Shown: positions 33,241 through 42,397 of the stretch, in pieces | Position numbering within the stretch: position 1 is the first letter of the stretch | How the letters are laid out: the number at the start of each line of letters is the position of its first letter | Assembly: GCF_000828085.3 (NCBI RefSeq) | Contig: NZ_JXCA02000027.1 | Location: forward strand, 337,273 to 401,272 | Length of the DNA stretch: 64,000 bases | Reading direction: 5' to 3' | Source of the DNA: Scytonema tolypothrichoides VB-61278 | GTDB taxonomy: Bacteria; Cyanobacteriota; Cyanobacteriia; Cyanobacteriales; Nostocaceae | The notes under the pieces: model-generated | What the model was told of the DNA's origin: nothing | Databases searched by the model: none | Seen by the model: only the letters and a program-made list of their open reading frames with translations | Position numbers and translations under genes: made by a program

Positions 33241-36210
33241 ATGCTTAATCAAACTAAGTTAAAAACTCCACAGGAACAACAGTATCTTTTTAAAGGTAAT
33301 GAACCAATATTGCTAGATGACCCACAGACGATTTGGATTGTGAAATCTGGTTCAATAGCACTATTTGCCATCAAGGTCAAACATGGTATTACAGAAGGTT
33401 CTCGCCGTTATTTATTTAGCGTCGGAGCATCAGAGGCGATGTTCTCAACAGCACCAAGTTCTCAGGACGAAGTACACCAAATTCTGGCGGTGTCGATGGA
33501 GGAGACAGAACTCATCAGAGTATCAAAAGAAGATTTTAGCAAGTGGATTGTTAACGATGATGGCGCACAGTGCCCGCCCCTTTGGGGTCATGGCAAGGCA
33601 CTCACTTATATAGAGAATTGGATTCATCAACTTAGCTCAGTACTGTCCAACATTACCGCTCCCAAGCTTCCAGTCAAGCCTGAGGGCATCAACTACTTTG
33701 CTTTAGGCAATGGTGATATCTTTCAGCCTCAACAAGATACCGTATCCTGGGTACAAATTCAGCAAGGAACTGCCAAATGGATGGGGTTTGAGGAATTGCT
33801 GTTCTTCCGGTCATCCGGAATATTGCCGTTAGATACTCGAATGTGGTTGCAGGCTACGGACACGGTTGAACTATCATGTGTGAACACCTCTGCAATCAAA
33901 GATGCAGATATCTTAACAGACAGTTTGAACCTCCTACAGACGTATTTCCTTGACTGCGTTGAGTTATTAGAACAGCAGGAAATAACCGCAGAATTACGTA
34001 GATTCCAGGAAAGGGAACGTCTCAATTATCAGGTAATGGAGGAGACACTGCAAGAACTGTCATCCGTACTGCAACCACGGAAAACAGTGTATTACCCAAC
34101 GGTAACACCGACCGACGACCCAGACCAAGCCCTACTTACTGCTGCTGGTGCAGTGGGGCGAGCTTTGGGGCTTAAGATTTGTCCTCCTGCTAAGTCGGAA
34201 GATATCAGACGGGTTCAAGATCCTTTAGAGGCGATCGCCCGCGCCTCACGAATACGGATGCGTCAAATTACATTAACTGATAAGTGGTGGAAAAAGGACA
34301 CTGATCCAATGCTAACCTACACAGTGGCAGACAACCATCCGGTCGCTCTGTTGCCCGTGTCTGACGCCCGTTACGAGATTTTCGACCCAGTCGAGCACAC
34401 CCGCATCCCCGTGAATGCCCGTAGTGCATCCAAGCTAGCCCCCCATGCCTACGTATTTTATCGCCCTTTGCCCGATAAAAAACTCAAAACCCTGGATATG
34501 CTTAAGTTCGCGCTGCGGGGTCACTTTAGGGAACTCATTGTCATCTTGTTGACTGGAATTGCCACCACTGTGCTGGGGATGCTGACTCCAACAGCCACCG
34601 CCATCCTTATCGATAACGCAATCCCGGATGCTAAGCGAGAATTGTTGCTGCAAATCGCTTTCGGTCTGTTGGCTGCTGCCTTTGGGGAAGCAATTTTTCA
34701 ACTTACCCAAGCGTTTGCCATCATTAGGCTGGAAACTTTTGCCGACTCTTCCATCCAAGCGGCAGTATGGGATCGACTATTGAATCTCAAGGCGTCCTTT
34801 TTTCGCTCCTACTCAATCGGTGATCTCAATTCTCGGGTGAATGGCATTACTCAAATGCGCGAGAAACTGAGTGGGACTGTTTTAAAAACCATTTTTTCCA
34901 GCTTTTTTTCTTTGTTAAATCTGGGACTGCTATTTTACTATAATACTTCACTGGCAATGATCGCCTGTGTTGTAGCTGTTGTGAATATTGCCGTTACCAT
35001 TGTCTCTGGTATCCTTACTCTTCATAAAGTTCGTCCCCTGCTAGAGATAGAAGGACAGCTCTCTGGTGTTATGGTGCAGCTAATCAATGGAGTCGCCAAA
35101 CTCCGAGTTGCTGGATGTGAGGCACGAGCTTTTGCCTACTGGGGTAAACAGTATAGCCATCAGCTAAAACTGATGCTGAGTACACAGGGCATTGAAGACA
35201 TCGTCACTGTCATCAACAAAATCCTGCCACCTTTAACAAATGCGGTTCTGTTTTGGTTCGCTGTACAGGCGTTGCATGGAACGTCTCTACAGCAACCAAA
35301 TGGGGGAGGGTTGTCTACTGGCACATTCCTGGCATTCAACGCTGCTTTTGGCATATTTATTAACGGAGCAACTAGCCTAAGTAACACAATTGTGGAAGTT
35401 TTGGAAGTTTTGCCTTTGTGGAATCGCCTTCAGCCAATTCTTTTGGCGACACCAGAATTAAATTCTAGCAAGACCGACCCTGGCAGATTATCAGGTAGAG
35501 TGGTTGTAGACCATGCAATTTTCCGCTATCGAAATGATGGACCACTGACGCTGGATGATGTGACTATCCGCGCTGAGCCGGGAGAGTTTATTGCAATTGT
35601 TGGACCTTCTGGAAGCGGTAAATCTACTTTGTTCCGGTTACTACTGGGATTTGACTTTCCAGAATCTGGCACTATTTACTACGATGGACAAGACTTAGCT
35701 GGGCTAGATGTGAATGCAGTACGCCGACAGTTAGGTGTCGTGATGCAAAACAGCCGGATGATGTCAGGTTCTTTCTTCGAGAACATTGCCAGCGGTGCCC
35801 TTGTAACTATGGAAGAAGCTTGGGAAGCCGCGCAAGCCGCAGGTTTGGCGGATGATATTCAAGCGATGCCAATGGGTATGCACACTGTCATCAGTGAGGG
35901 GGGTACTAATCTCTCTGGGGGACAAAGGCAACGGTTGTTGATTGCGCGGGCACTAGTGTTGAAACCCCGGATTTTGCTGTTTGACGAAGCCACGAGTGCG
36001 CTAGATAACAAAACGCAGGCGATTGTTAGTCAAAGCTTAGAGCGGTTACAGGTGACGCGAATTGCGATCGCTCACCGATTCAGCACAATCCGTCATGCTA
36101 ACCGTATTTATGTACTGCAAGACGGTAGAGTTGTGCAGCAGGGAAATTTCGAGCAACTCGCAAGTCAACAGGGGTTGTTTGCTCAGCTCATGGCTCGACA
36201 AATGCTTTGA
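33241..36210 (+). CDS. Second NHLM-type ABC transporter (permease-ATPase with N-terminal extension)
   Basis: 989 residues from ATG at 33241 (MLNQTKLKTPQEQQYLFKGN); a frame reaching 33148 begins inside a MITE and is unlikely. Residues 1-400 are a cytoplasmic extension with a cNMP-like fold (WIVKSGSIALFAIKV) and a C39-like region (AAGAVGRALGLKICPP) lacking the catalytic Cys. The membrane domain spans about 440-720 and the ATPase about 750-985: Walker A VGPSGSGKST, signature NLSGGQRQRLLIARAL, Walker B ILLFDEATSALD. It pairs with the C39 transporter, the usual two-ABC NHLM set. A repeat fragment is translated near residue 680. Confidence 0.93.
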   Translation: MLNQTKLKTPQEQQYLFKGNEPILLDDPQTIWIVKSGSIALFAIKVKHGITEGSRRYLFSVGASEAMFSTAPSSQDEVHQILAVSMEETELIRVSKEDFSKWIVNDDGAQCPPLWGHGKALTYIENWIHQLSSVLSNITAPKLPVKPEGINYFALGNGDIFQPQQDTVSWVQIQQGTAKWMGFEELLFFRSSGILPLDTRMWLQATDTVELSCVNTSAIKDADILTDSLNLLQTYFLDCVELLEQQEITAELRRFQERERLNYQVMEETLQELSSVLQPRKTVYYPTVTPTDDPDQALLTAAGAVGRALGLKICPPAKSEDIRRVQDPLEAIARASRIRMRQITLTDKWWKKDTDPMLTYTVADNHPVALLPVSDARYEIFDPVEHTRIPVNARSASKLAPHAYVFYRPLPDKKLKTLDMLKFALRGHFRELIVILLTGIATTVLGMLTPTATAILIDNAIPDAKRELLLQIAFGLLAAAFGEAIFQLTQAFAIIRLETFADSSIQAAVWDRLLNLKASFFRSYSIGDLNSRVNGITQMREKLSGTVLKTIFSSFFSLLNLGLLFYYNTSLAMIACVVAVVNIAVTIVSGILTLHKVRPLLEIEGQLSGVMVQLINGVAKLRVAGCEARAFAYWGKQYSHQLKLMLSTQGIEDIVTVINKILPPLTNAVLFWFAVQALHGTSLQQPNGGGLSTGTFLAFNAAFGIFINGATSLSNTIVEVLEVLPLWNRLQPILLATPELNSSKTDPGRLSGRVVVDHAIFRYRNDGPLTLDDVTIRAEPGEFIAIVGPSGSGKSTLFRLLLGFDFPESGTIYYDGQDLAGLDVNAVRRQLGVVMQNSRMMSGSFFENIASGALVTMEEAWEAAQAAGLADDIQAMPMGMHTVISEGGTNLSGGQRQRLLIARALVLKPRILLFDEATSALDNKTQAIVSQSLERLQVTRIAIAHRFSTIRHANRIYVLQDGRVVQQGNFEQLASQQGLFAQLMARQML
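35271..35291 (+). repeat. MITE-palindrome half embedded in ABC transporter coding sequence
   Basis: GTTGCATGGAACGTCTCTAC matches one arm of the palindrome in MITE copy 2 (33134-33163) except for one base. It is read in frame as ALHGTSLQQ, just after the transporter's membrane-domain helix, in a spacer containing a GGG run. Confidence 0.7.
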
Positions 36211-36274
36211 TACAGGAAATTTGAATGACTAGTGCCAACAATGGAGACGGTTCCTTGCTATTTGCGGGCGAAAG

Positions 36275-37093
36275 TTATGATGCAGAACCAGAAAGGAAGC
36301 TTTCAATTGCGTCTGCGACTTCCTGCGTAACTTCGACAGAAGGCAGATGGCTCCTCGAACTCGATCTATAAATCTGATACCAGTGGTATTTGTTTGCAAA
36401 AACTTGTTGTGCTTCAAGATACTTGCTGTCATCGGGTTGGGAATAAAGGTTCTTCATTTGCGTTGGCGAATAAATATTGAGCACTGTTGGAAATGGAGCA
36501 AGTGTCTCAAGCGCTCGCAAAGCACTGCCAAATTCTCTGTATGACTTGCCTATTTCTCGACCTGCGCGTGACCACATATCAAAGTCGTAATTCGTCATAT
36601 ACTCATGGAAGGGTTTGGCAAGGTTAGGATCACCTATCGACCAACCGATGAATAGTGCGTCACGCGCACTTTGCCATTGATCGGGCTTTTGTAGCTTATC
36701 CAAAGTCTCAAAGAAGATCTCAGGCGGTTCAAGAATGATCCACTCCAGAAAGACCATCTTTGAAACACGATGAACCAACCTACGCCTTAGTTCAATCGCT
36801 ATCCATCCAGCGTGTGCTACTGAGACTGTAACGAATTCATTTATGTTAAGTGAATCTACAAGCTTAATCGTTTCACGGATCATATCTTCACTGCCAAAGT
36901 CTCCCTCTGGACGCCGTGATTCGTTATGTCCCAGTAAATCAACATTGATAACTCTTCGCTTTTTACTTTCGACTTGTGCAAGTGCTGCCAAAATCCCCCG
37001 ATCAGCACACCATCCAGGAAACAAGAGTAAGGCAGGTTCGCCTGTTCCTATGTCGTCGAAGGCAAGTTTTGATTTTCCAGTTAGCTCATCCAT
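36275..37093 (-). CDS. Alpha/beta-fold protein resembling cofactorless 2,4-dioxygenases, altered nucleophile
   Basis: 272 residues from the ATG at 37093 (MDELTGKSKLAFDDIGTGEP); a TTG at 37114 also exists. The fold is shown by LLLFPGWCADRG, VINVDLLGHNES and the C-terminal His in SRSHLPSVEV. Layout and several stretches resemble the cofactor-independent quinolone 2,4-dioxygenases (HOD/QDO). At the nucleophile elbow the sequence is VSVAHAGW: Ala (about 93) replaces the expected Ser and the following His is kept. FLEWIILEPP has Glu where HOD has Asp. It is probably not a normal serine hydrolase. The substrate is unknown. The comparison is from memory of the family. Confidence 0.75.
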   Translation of the reverse strand: MDELTGKSKLAFDDIGTGEPALLLFPGWCADRGILAALAQVESKKRRVINVDLLGHNESRRPEGDFGSEDMIRETIKLVDSLNINEFVTVSVAHAGWIAIELRRRLVHRVSKMVFLEWIILEPPEIFFETLDKLQKPDQWQSARDALFIGWSIGDPNLAKPFHEYMTNYDFDMWSRAGREIGKSYREFGSALRALETLAPFPTVLNIYSPTQMKNLYSQPDDSKYLEAQQVFANKYHWYQIYRSSSRSHLPSVEVTQEVADAIESFLSGSAS

Positions 37094-37153
37094 ACATACA
37101 TTCAATTTTTTCAAGGAAAATCTTTATAAACGAGACTATAGTTGTTGTCGGCA

Positions 37154-37594
37154 TCAATAGAATGTCCACAGACCCGGAGTAATCAATTCAAGGAGGTGTT
37201 CATCTGGGTCTCGGAAATACAGGCTGCACCCACCCTGTTTCCAATGAACCTTGCTGTCGATGGGGATACTTCGGGAAGCCAGTCGTTCTTCCCAAAACTC
37301 TAGCTCGGACGCTGCAATTGAGAACGCTACGTGCAAGCGACCATTTCCACCATGAGGAGGAATCACTCCTTCTACCGTACCGGCGGGAGACGTTGTCCTC
37401 CCCGGCTGCTGAGCGATGCTCTTGGGGAACAGGATCAGGGCTTGTCGGTTGGGCACCCGGAGCACACAGATCATTTCATCCATGATCTCTTTCTCAAATC
37501 CGAATAAGTCTTTATAGAACTCAACTGAGTGTGTCAAGTCCTCGACATATAGCACGGATTCAACAATCCCATTGACGGTTTGCTTTTGGATCAT
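37154..37594 (-). CDS. VOC-family protein (glyoxalase fold)
   Basis: 146 residues from ATG at 37594 (MIQKQTVNGIVESVLYVEDL), with AAGAGG upstream. It is a single VOC fold of two modules: DLTHSVEFYKDLFGFEKEIM and LHVAFSIAASELEFWEERL. The end, SLYFRDPDEHLLELITPGLW, contains the Glu metal ligand. His in HVAF is the other likely ligand. Similar proteins are fosfomycin-resistance-like or glyoxalase-like; the substrate is not determinable. It is divergent from a MarR regulator, which probably controls it. Confidence 0.85.
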   Translation of the reverse strand: MIQKQTVNGIVESVLYVEDLTHSVEFYKDLFGFEKEIMDEMICVLRVPNRQALILFPKSIAQQPGRTTSPAGTVEGVIPPHGGNGRLHVAFSIAASELEFWEERLASRSIPIDSKVHWKQGGCSLYFRDPDEHLLELITPGLWTFY

Positions 37595-37692
37595 GGAATA
37601 TAACCTCTTCAAGAATAACTACTATTGACTCTTAAATTATAGTACTAAATATTTTGACCTTAAACTATTTAGTTGTTAAAATACACAGAAAG

Positions 37693-37715
37693 TAATATTT
37701 AGCGCTAAAATATTA
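37693..37715. promoter_or_regulatory. Candidate MarR operator
   Basis: TAATATTTAGCGCTAAAATATTA is an inverted repeat around the perfect 12-bp palindrome TTTAGCGCTAAA (37698-37709). It lies in the 228-base divergent region between the VOC gene and the MarR gene. A weaker related sequence, ATAGTACTAAATAT, is near 37640. Confidence 0.6.
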
Positions 37716-37822
37716 ATGGTTAAACTCGCCGCTCTACTCATGCTTTTAAGTTGCTAGAGTATTGTTTTTGGGCAGTTGAACATTCCTGGTCACTCAGTCG
37801 TAGGCAACTTACAAAGTTAAAG

Positions 37823-38320
37823 ATGAACAAAGCAGATACGATTAGACAAGTAGCGCTCGACTGGAAAGTGACGCGACCGGAAATTGATCCAAGCCCGATG
37901 GTGCGAGTACTCGCAGTGCTTCGTTCAGCCCTAGAACTCGAAAAGGCGACACAAAAGCTCTTTGCCCGGTATGATTTGAATACAGCAACGTTTGGAGTCC
38001 TCGCAACACTGCGCCGTTCTTCGCCGCCTGAGGGGATGACCCTTTCTCAATTAGCTCAATTTGTCCTAGTCACACCAGCTTCGATCACCAATCGCGTTGA
38101 TCGTTTGGAAGCACGGGGTTTAGTCGAGCGGTATGATGCCACAAATGATCGACGGTGTTGGTTAGTGCGTCTGACTCAGAAGGGATATGATCTTATCGAT
38201 GAACTGATTCCGCAACACGTAGAGAATGAGCGCCAGTTGCTTTCTGGTTTAAATGAGCAGGAACAGGAGCAACTTTATTTGCTACTACTTAAGCTACTGG
38301 CAAGTCTAGAGGATGACTAA
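37823..38320 (+). CDS. MarR-family transcriptional regulator
   Basis: 165 residues from ATG at 37823 (MNKADTIRQVALDWKV); upstream starts add a doubtful leader. The winged helix spans about 60-125: TFGVLATLRRSSPPEGMTLSQ, then VTPASITNRVDRLEARGLVERYD with the wing NDRRCWLVRLTQKG. Helices at both ends form the dimer domain. MarR proteins usually respond to phenolic or oxidant ligands. It is divergent from the VOC gene with a palindrome between them, so local control of that gene and itself is likely. Confidence 0.92.
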   Translation: MNKADTIRQVALDWKVTRPEIDPSPMVRVLAVLRSALELEKATQKLFARYDLNTATFGVLATLRRSSPPEGMTLSQLAQFVLVTPASITNRVDRLEARGLVERYDATNDRRCWLVRLTQKGYDLIDELIPQHVENERQLLSGLNEQEQEQLYLLLLKLLASLEDD

Positions 38321-38591
38321 AGGATAGAACACAGCAAGCACTTTATGTCATTCGATATATGTGAACGAGCTGCACTACCGATTAACTTAAGCATTAGGAA
38401 AACGCGCGAATCATCTGAGTATACGCCAAAGGGAACCCATGAAAGCCCTTTGACTTACTTTTTGATTGCGCTCATGTACAGCCTCACTGCCTGCGGTCTT
38501 GGGAGATCCTAATCGGCTAGCCAAACTGTTGTGCTGTCCTGTTCAGGCAGAAGTCGAAACGCGGAAATCAATTTGTATTAGGAAGTGGGCT

Positions 38592-40124
38592 ATGCACATT
38601 GGATTTCTCAACCCTCAGGGCAACTTTGATTCAGGCAATAGTCATATTACGAAACATCCAGATTTTGGGGGTCAGCTGATCTACGTCAAGCAAGTCGCCG
38701 TAGAATTAGCTCAAAAAGGTCACAAAGTTGATATTCTCACCCGCCAAATCATTGACCCCCAGTGGCCAGAGTTTGCTGAACCTTTTGACACTTATCCAGG
38801 CGTCGATAACCTTCGTATCATCCGCTTACCAGCAGGACCAAAAGAATTTCTGCCTAAAGAATTTTTATGGCCTCATCTGGTGAGTGATTGGGTACCCAAC
38901 ATCCTGAAATTTTATCAAGAGCAAGGTGGGTTACCCGATGCTATGACTGCTCATTACGGTGATGGGGGACTGTGCGGCGTTCTGATAGAGGAGGAGACTG
39001 GTATACCTTTCACCTTTACTGCTCATTCTCTCGGTGCCCAAAAGATAGATAAACTCGAGGTCACTCCAGAGAATCTGGCGCAAATAGACGAGCAATTCCA
39101 GTTCAGATACCGCATCGTAGCTGAACGTCTGAGCATGAATCGCTCGGCTATCAATATCACTAGTACACGACAGGAACGCTTTGAACAGTACTCTCACCGA
39201 GTTTATCGTGATGCAGTGGACTTCAACAACGACAGTCGCTTTGCCGTGATTCCACCGGGAGCAGATTTCTCCATCTTTGGTGCCCAGGCGCGTTTTGAAA
39301 ACGAGGAAGCTATTTACCAGTTCATTCAGGAGCGATTGGCACGGGATATTGCACAATCACGTCGGGATTTGCCCGCTATCCTGGCATCTAGTCGATTAGA
39401 GCTTAAAAAAAACGTATTAGGTCTGGTGCAAGCCTTTGCAATGAGTCAAACACTTCAGGAACAAGCCAACTTGGTGCTGCTTACAGCGGGGCTGGACGAT
39501 CCGCTGCGAGAGTCGGCGAGCGACGAAATGACCGAAGAGGTCTTAGCCCCCATCCGGAAGGTGCTCGAAGAACACGACTTGTGGGGTAAGATTAGCGCAT
39601 TTGGGTTGTCAGATCAAGCACAAGAAGCACTGGCTGCAACTTATCGGTTTATGGCTAAACGGCGCTCGGTGTTTGCGCTGACTGCGCTCTATGAACCCTT
39701 TGGCTTGGCTCCCTTAGAAGCGGCGGCAGCGGGGTTGCCAGTGGTAGCAACTCAAAACGGTGGTCCTAGCGAGAGCCTGCGAGAGGGAGATACCGAATAT
39801 GGCGTACTTGTTGATCCAGAAGATCCTGCTGATATTGCGCGGGGCTTAGAGCGGTTGTTATGCGATCCTCATGAGTGGGAGCATTTTGCTGTTGCAGGTC
39901 AGCAACGGGTACTCAAGACCTACTCCTGGGAAACTACTGCCCAAAACTATCTGAACCTGCTCGAGCAGATTGTGTCCTCACCACAGGCACGCGATCGGGC
40001 TGAACTTTTGCCAATCCATCCCTACTTTCTTAATCCACAACCCCAGACGGATGTGTCTTTGGAAGAATTGAGCAGCCTCTACTTTGGGTCTAGCCAAAAT
40101 TTAGCGATTGTACCTGCCGCTTGA
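38592..40124 (+). CDS. Sucrose-phosphate synthase (GT4 glycosyltransferase)
   Basis: 510 residues from ATG at 38592 with AGGAAG 8 bases upstream; the frame extends to 38466 but starts MHIGFLNPQGNFD as in known enzymes. Motifs match bacterial sucrose-phosphate synthase in order: HPDFGGQLIYVKQVA, TAHYGDGGLCGV, TAHSLGAQK, VIPPGADFSIF, ASSRLELKKN and EPFGLAPLEAAAAG (the E-x7-E pair near residue 378). It transfers glucose from a nucleotide sugar (usually UDP- or ADP-glucose) to fructose-6-phosphate to make sucrose-6-phosphate. There is no phosphatase domain, so a separate enzyme is needed. Sucrose is an osmoprotectant and carbon carrier in filamentous cyanobacteria. It is a single gene. Confidence 0.93.
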   Translation: MHIGFLNPQGNFDSGNSHITKHPDFGGQLIYVKQVAVELAQKGHKVDILTRQIIDPQWPEFAEPFDTYPGVDNLRIIRLPAGPKEFLPKEFLWPHLVSDWVPNILKFYQEQGGLPDAMTAHYGDGGLCGVLIEEETGIPFTFTAHSLGAQKIDKLEVTPENLAQIDEQFQFRYRIVAERLSMNRSAINITSTRQERFEQYSHRVYRDAVDFNNDSRFAVIPPGADFSIFGAQARFENEEAIYQFIQERLARDIAQSRRDLPAILASSRLELKKNVLGLVQAFAMSQTLQEQANLVLLTAGLDDPLRESASDEMTEEVLAPIRKVLEEHDLWGKISAFGLSDQAQEALAATYRFMAKRRSVFALTALYEPFGLAPLEAAAAGLPVVATQNGGPSESLREGDTEYGVLVDPEDPADIARGLERLLCDPHEWEHFAVAGQQRVLKTYSWETTAQNYLNLLEQIVSSPQARDRAELLPIHPYFLNPQPQTDVSLEELSSLYFGSSQNLAIVPAA

Positions 40125-40266
40125 GTAAAGGAGATTCCTGGCAAGGGATTCCCAAAGAGTAGAGTCGTTGTGGTGTTAATTGTAAGGGCACGACCCAGCT
40201 GTGCCCTCATCATATAGTTTCTAGTTCATGCAAATGAAAAGTGCTGTAAATTGACAACAAAGCAAG

Positions 40267-40338
40267 TCAAAATCTTAGATAACTCTTCTCTCCCAAGAAA
40301 CTTGTTATTTTGTTTGGAACGGTGTGTTTTGCGTGAGC
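40267..40338 (-). pseudogene. Fragment of a MinD/ParA-family gene (C-terminal tail)
   Basis: On the minus strand this encodes AHAKHTVPNKITSFLGEKSY then LRF and a stop. It matches the end of the intact MinD-like protein at 42398-43213 (AIAKHIVPNKITSFLGENSY, LRF) at nearly every position. Homology stops at 40338 and a MITE begins at 40350. This is a remnant of a duplicated or deleted paralogue. Confidence 0.8.
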
Positions 40339-40349
40339 ATCTCGAAATC

Positions 40350-40511
40350 GGGCGTTGCTGAATCAGGGTATGAATTGTCATTCTGAGCGTAACGAAGTGA
40401 AGCGAAGAATCTCGCAGATACAACCCTGCGGGAAGCCACTTCGTGTCTACATTTCGCTCCGCTGCATTCAGCATGACAAAACTGAATTCATACTTCAAAT
40501 CAGCAACGCCC
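40350..40511. mobile_element. MITE copy 3 (GGGCGTTGCTGA family)
   Basis: A 162-bp element with ends GGGCGTTGCTGAAT and TCAGCAACGCCC and flanks GAAATC on both sides (6-bp target duplication). The interior differs from copies 1 and 2: it carries a second nested repeat (TTGTCATTCTGAGCG ... CAGCATGACAAA) instead of the TGTAGAGACG palindrome. Confidence 0.87.
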
Positions 40512-40857
40512 GAAATCCTCTAGATAATTGCAAATTCTGCTGAAACAATAAACAAAATAAATGAATTGTCAGACTTCAACATTGATTAGATTATCAGGGA
40601 TGAAATATAGCACAATAGAGGCGTCAGTCGTCAGAAATCAAAGGATTATTGAGTTTTTTGGAGCGGGAGTATGGGAGAATTACTGACTAATATGGTTAAA
40701 TATAACAAAGCTGAGCAAAGATTTAAATAACGCTCACTCGTTCAGGTTACACAATAAAATGAGTTGAACTTTATTACCTTTGATCTATAGGTAATTTATC
40801 CAAAAAAAGTTTTGCACCACTGCCAGTTTGCACTGCCCGCTACCAAACTACTACAAG

Positions 40858-42357
40858 ATGCCCGATACTCCTAACTCACCCATAACCCGCAAGTCCAGCA
40901 TAACTCAGCAGACGCTATCACTTGGCGAGCAGCAGATCCCCTACACTGCGATCGCCGAATGGCAAACCCTGTTTGAGCATGAAAAACCCGTTGCCGAAAT
41001 GTTTCATGTGGCTTATCTCGCCGATGTCACAGAAGCATCGCAACGACCACTGACTTTCGTCTTTAATGGTGGACCTGGAGCCGCTTCCGCTTATCTGCAT
41101 ATGGGAGCATTGGGTCCGAAGCGTGTTTATTTCGAAGCTTGTGGTAGCTTGCCCAAACCTCCAGTTCGGGTGGTGGATAATATCGAAAGTTGGCTAAGTT
41201 TTACGGATCTGGTGTTCATTGATCCAATTGGCACAGGTTTTAGCCGTAGTTTACCTCAAGACAAAGATGACCAGGATAAACAGAGCTCGAAAGCCAGTAC
41301 TCTAGAGGCAGACAAACCCACAGAGATAGAATTCTGGGAAGTCGAGCGAGACTTAAAAGCACTGGGAGAATTCATCCAACGATTTCTCTCTCGTCATAAG
41401 CGGTGGCTGTCCCCGATTTTCATTGCGGGAGAAAGTTACGGCGGCTTTCGGGTTGCCAGGTTAGCCCGCAAGCTGCAACAGGAATTTGGCGTTGGTCTTT
41501 CCGGTGCTATTTTAATCTCTCCTGCTTTGGAGTTCAGTCTGCTGGAGGGTAGTGATTACAACCTCACAGCTTGGGCAACCCTGATTCCTTCCTTTGCGGC
41601 GGCTGCTGCTCATCACAATCGTGTGCAATGGGCAGGGGAACCAGGGAATATACAAGATCACATAGCAGCGGCACAACAATTTGCCCGCACAACACTAATC
41701 CCACTTCTAGCAATGGGGGATACCATGACATCCGATGAGCGCCAGATTGCCTATCAGCAGCTGGCAGGGTTGATCGGCTTGCCTGTGACACTTATTGAGA
41801 GACAAGCAGGAAGGATCGGCATTGAAGTTTTTGCGAGGGAACTGCTGCGAGACGAAGAACGGATTGTAGGACTTTACGACGCTTCGATCACGGCGATCGA
41901 TCCTTTTCCTGATCGCATGACTTATGAGGGCACCGATCCCACCCTTGATGGATTGGATCGCCTGTTTACAGGGGCAATCAACAGTCACTTGCGGGACACG
42001 TTAGGCGTTGAAACCGACTTGTCTTACCGTCTCCTGAACTTGGAAACATTCAAAGCTTGGAAATTCGATCTTAAAGGCGAGTTTAAGCAGGGCTTTCTGG
42101 GGTCGGTGGACGATCTGCGCGCGGGGATGGCTTTGAACCCTTATATGCAAGTGTACATCGTTCATGGGTTGTTCGATCTAGTCACTCCTTATTTTGCCTC
42201 AAAGCATCTGGCGGATCTGATGAAATTAAATCCAGAAATTCGTCCCAATCTGAGTGTGAAACATTTTCAAGGTGGGCATATGTTCTACACTTGGGATGAA
42301 TCACGCTCTTCATGGTTGGCTCAGATGAAAGCTTTTTACCAGAAAGCGACAGTTTGA
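40858..42357 (+). CDS. Serine carboxypeptidase-like protein (S10 family)
   Basis: 499 residues from ATG at 40858 (MPDTPNSPITRKSS); an upstream start adds ten residues. The oxyanion motif is FVFNGGPGAASAYLHMGALGP, and the nucleophile Ser is in FIAGESYGGFRVARLARKL (GESYGG; about 195). Asp lies in YIVHGLFDLVTPY (about 439) and His in HFQGGHMFYTWDES (about 476). The triad is complete, so it likely cleaves C-terminal residues from peptides or acts as an acyltransferase. There is no signal peptide. It is convergent with the MinD-like gene and has no operon partner. Confidence 0.88.
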   Translation: MPDTPNSPITRKSSITQQTLSLGEQQIPYTAIAEWQTLFEHEKPVAEMFHVAYLADVTEASQRPLTFVFNGGPGAASAYLHMGALGPKRVYFEACGSLPKPPVRVVDNIESWLSFTDLVFIDPIGTGFSRSLPQDKDDQDKQSSKASTLEADKPTEIEFWEVERDLKALGEFIQRFLSRHKRWLSPIFIAGESYGGFRVARLARKLQQEFGVGLSGAILISPALEFSLLEGSDYNLTAWATLIPSFAAAAAHHNRVQWAGEPGNIQDHIAAAQQFARTTLIPLLAMGDTMTSDERQIAYQQLAGLIGLPVTLIERQAGRIGIEVFARELLRDEERIVGLYDASITAIDPFPDRMTYEGTDPTLDGLDRLFTGAINSHLRDTLGVETDLSYRLLNLETFKAWKFDLKGEFKQGFLGSVDDLRAGMALNPYMQVYIVHGLFDLVTPYFASKHLADLMKLNPEIRPNLSVKHFQGGHMFYTWDESRSSWLAQMKAFYQKATV

Positions 42358-42397
42358 CAACAGGTTTGAAAGGTTGAAGTTCATAAGAGGAGCAACG

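Larger units (their letters stand above)
40125..40857. other. 733-base intergenic region with a pseudogene tail and a MITE
   Basis: It holds a degraded ParA C-terminal fragment (40267-40338) and MITE copy 3 (40350-40511). The rest is AT-rich and without a gene. The fragment and MITE show that this spot has been rearranged. Confidence 0.6.

Noticed and set aside
40226-40498. 90-codon minus-strand ORF near the sucrose-phosphate synthase
   Set aside because: It runs through the MITE and then reads the ParA fragment in the wrong frame.
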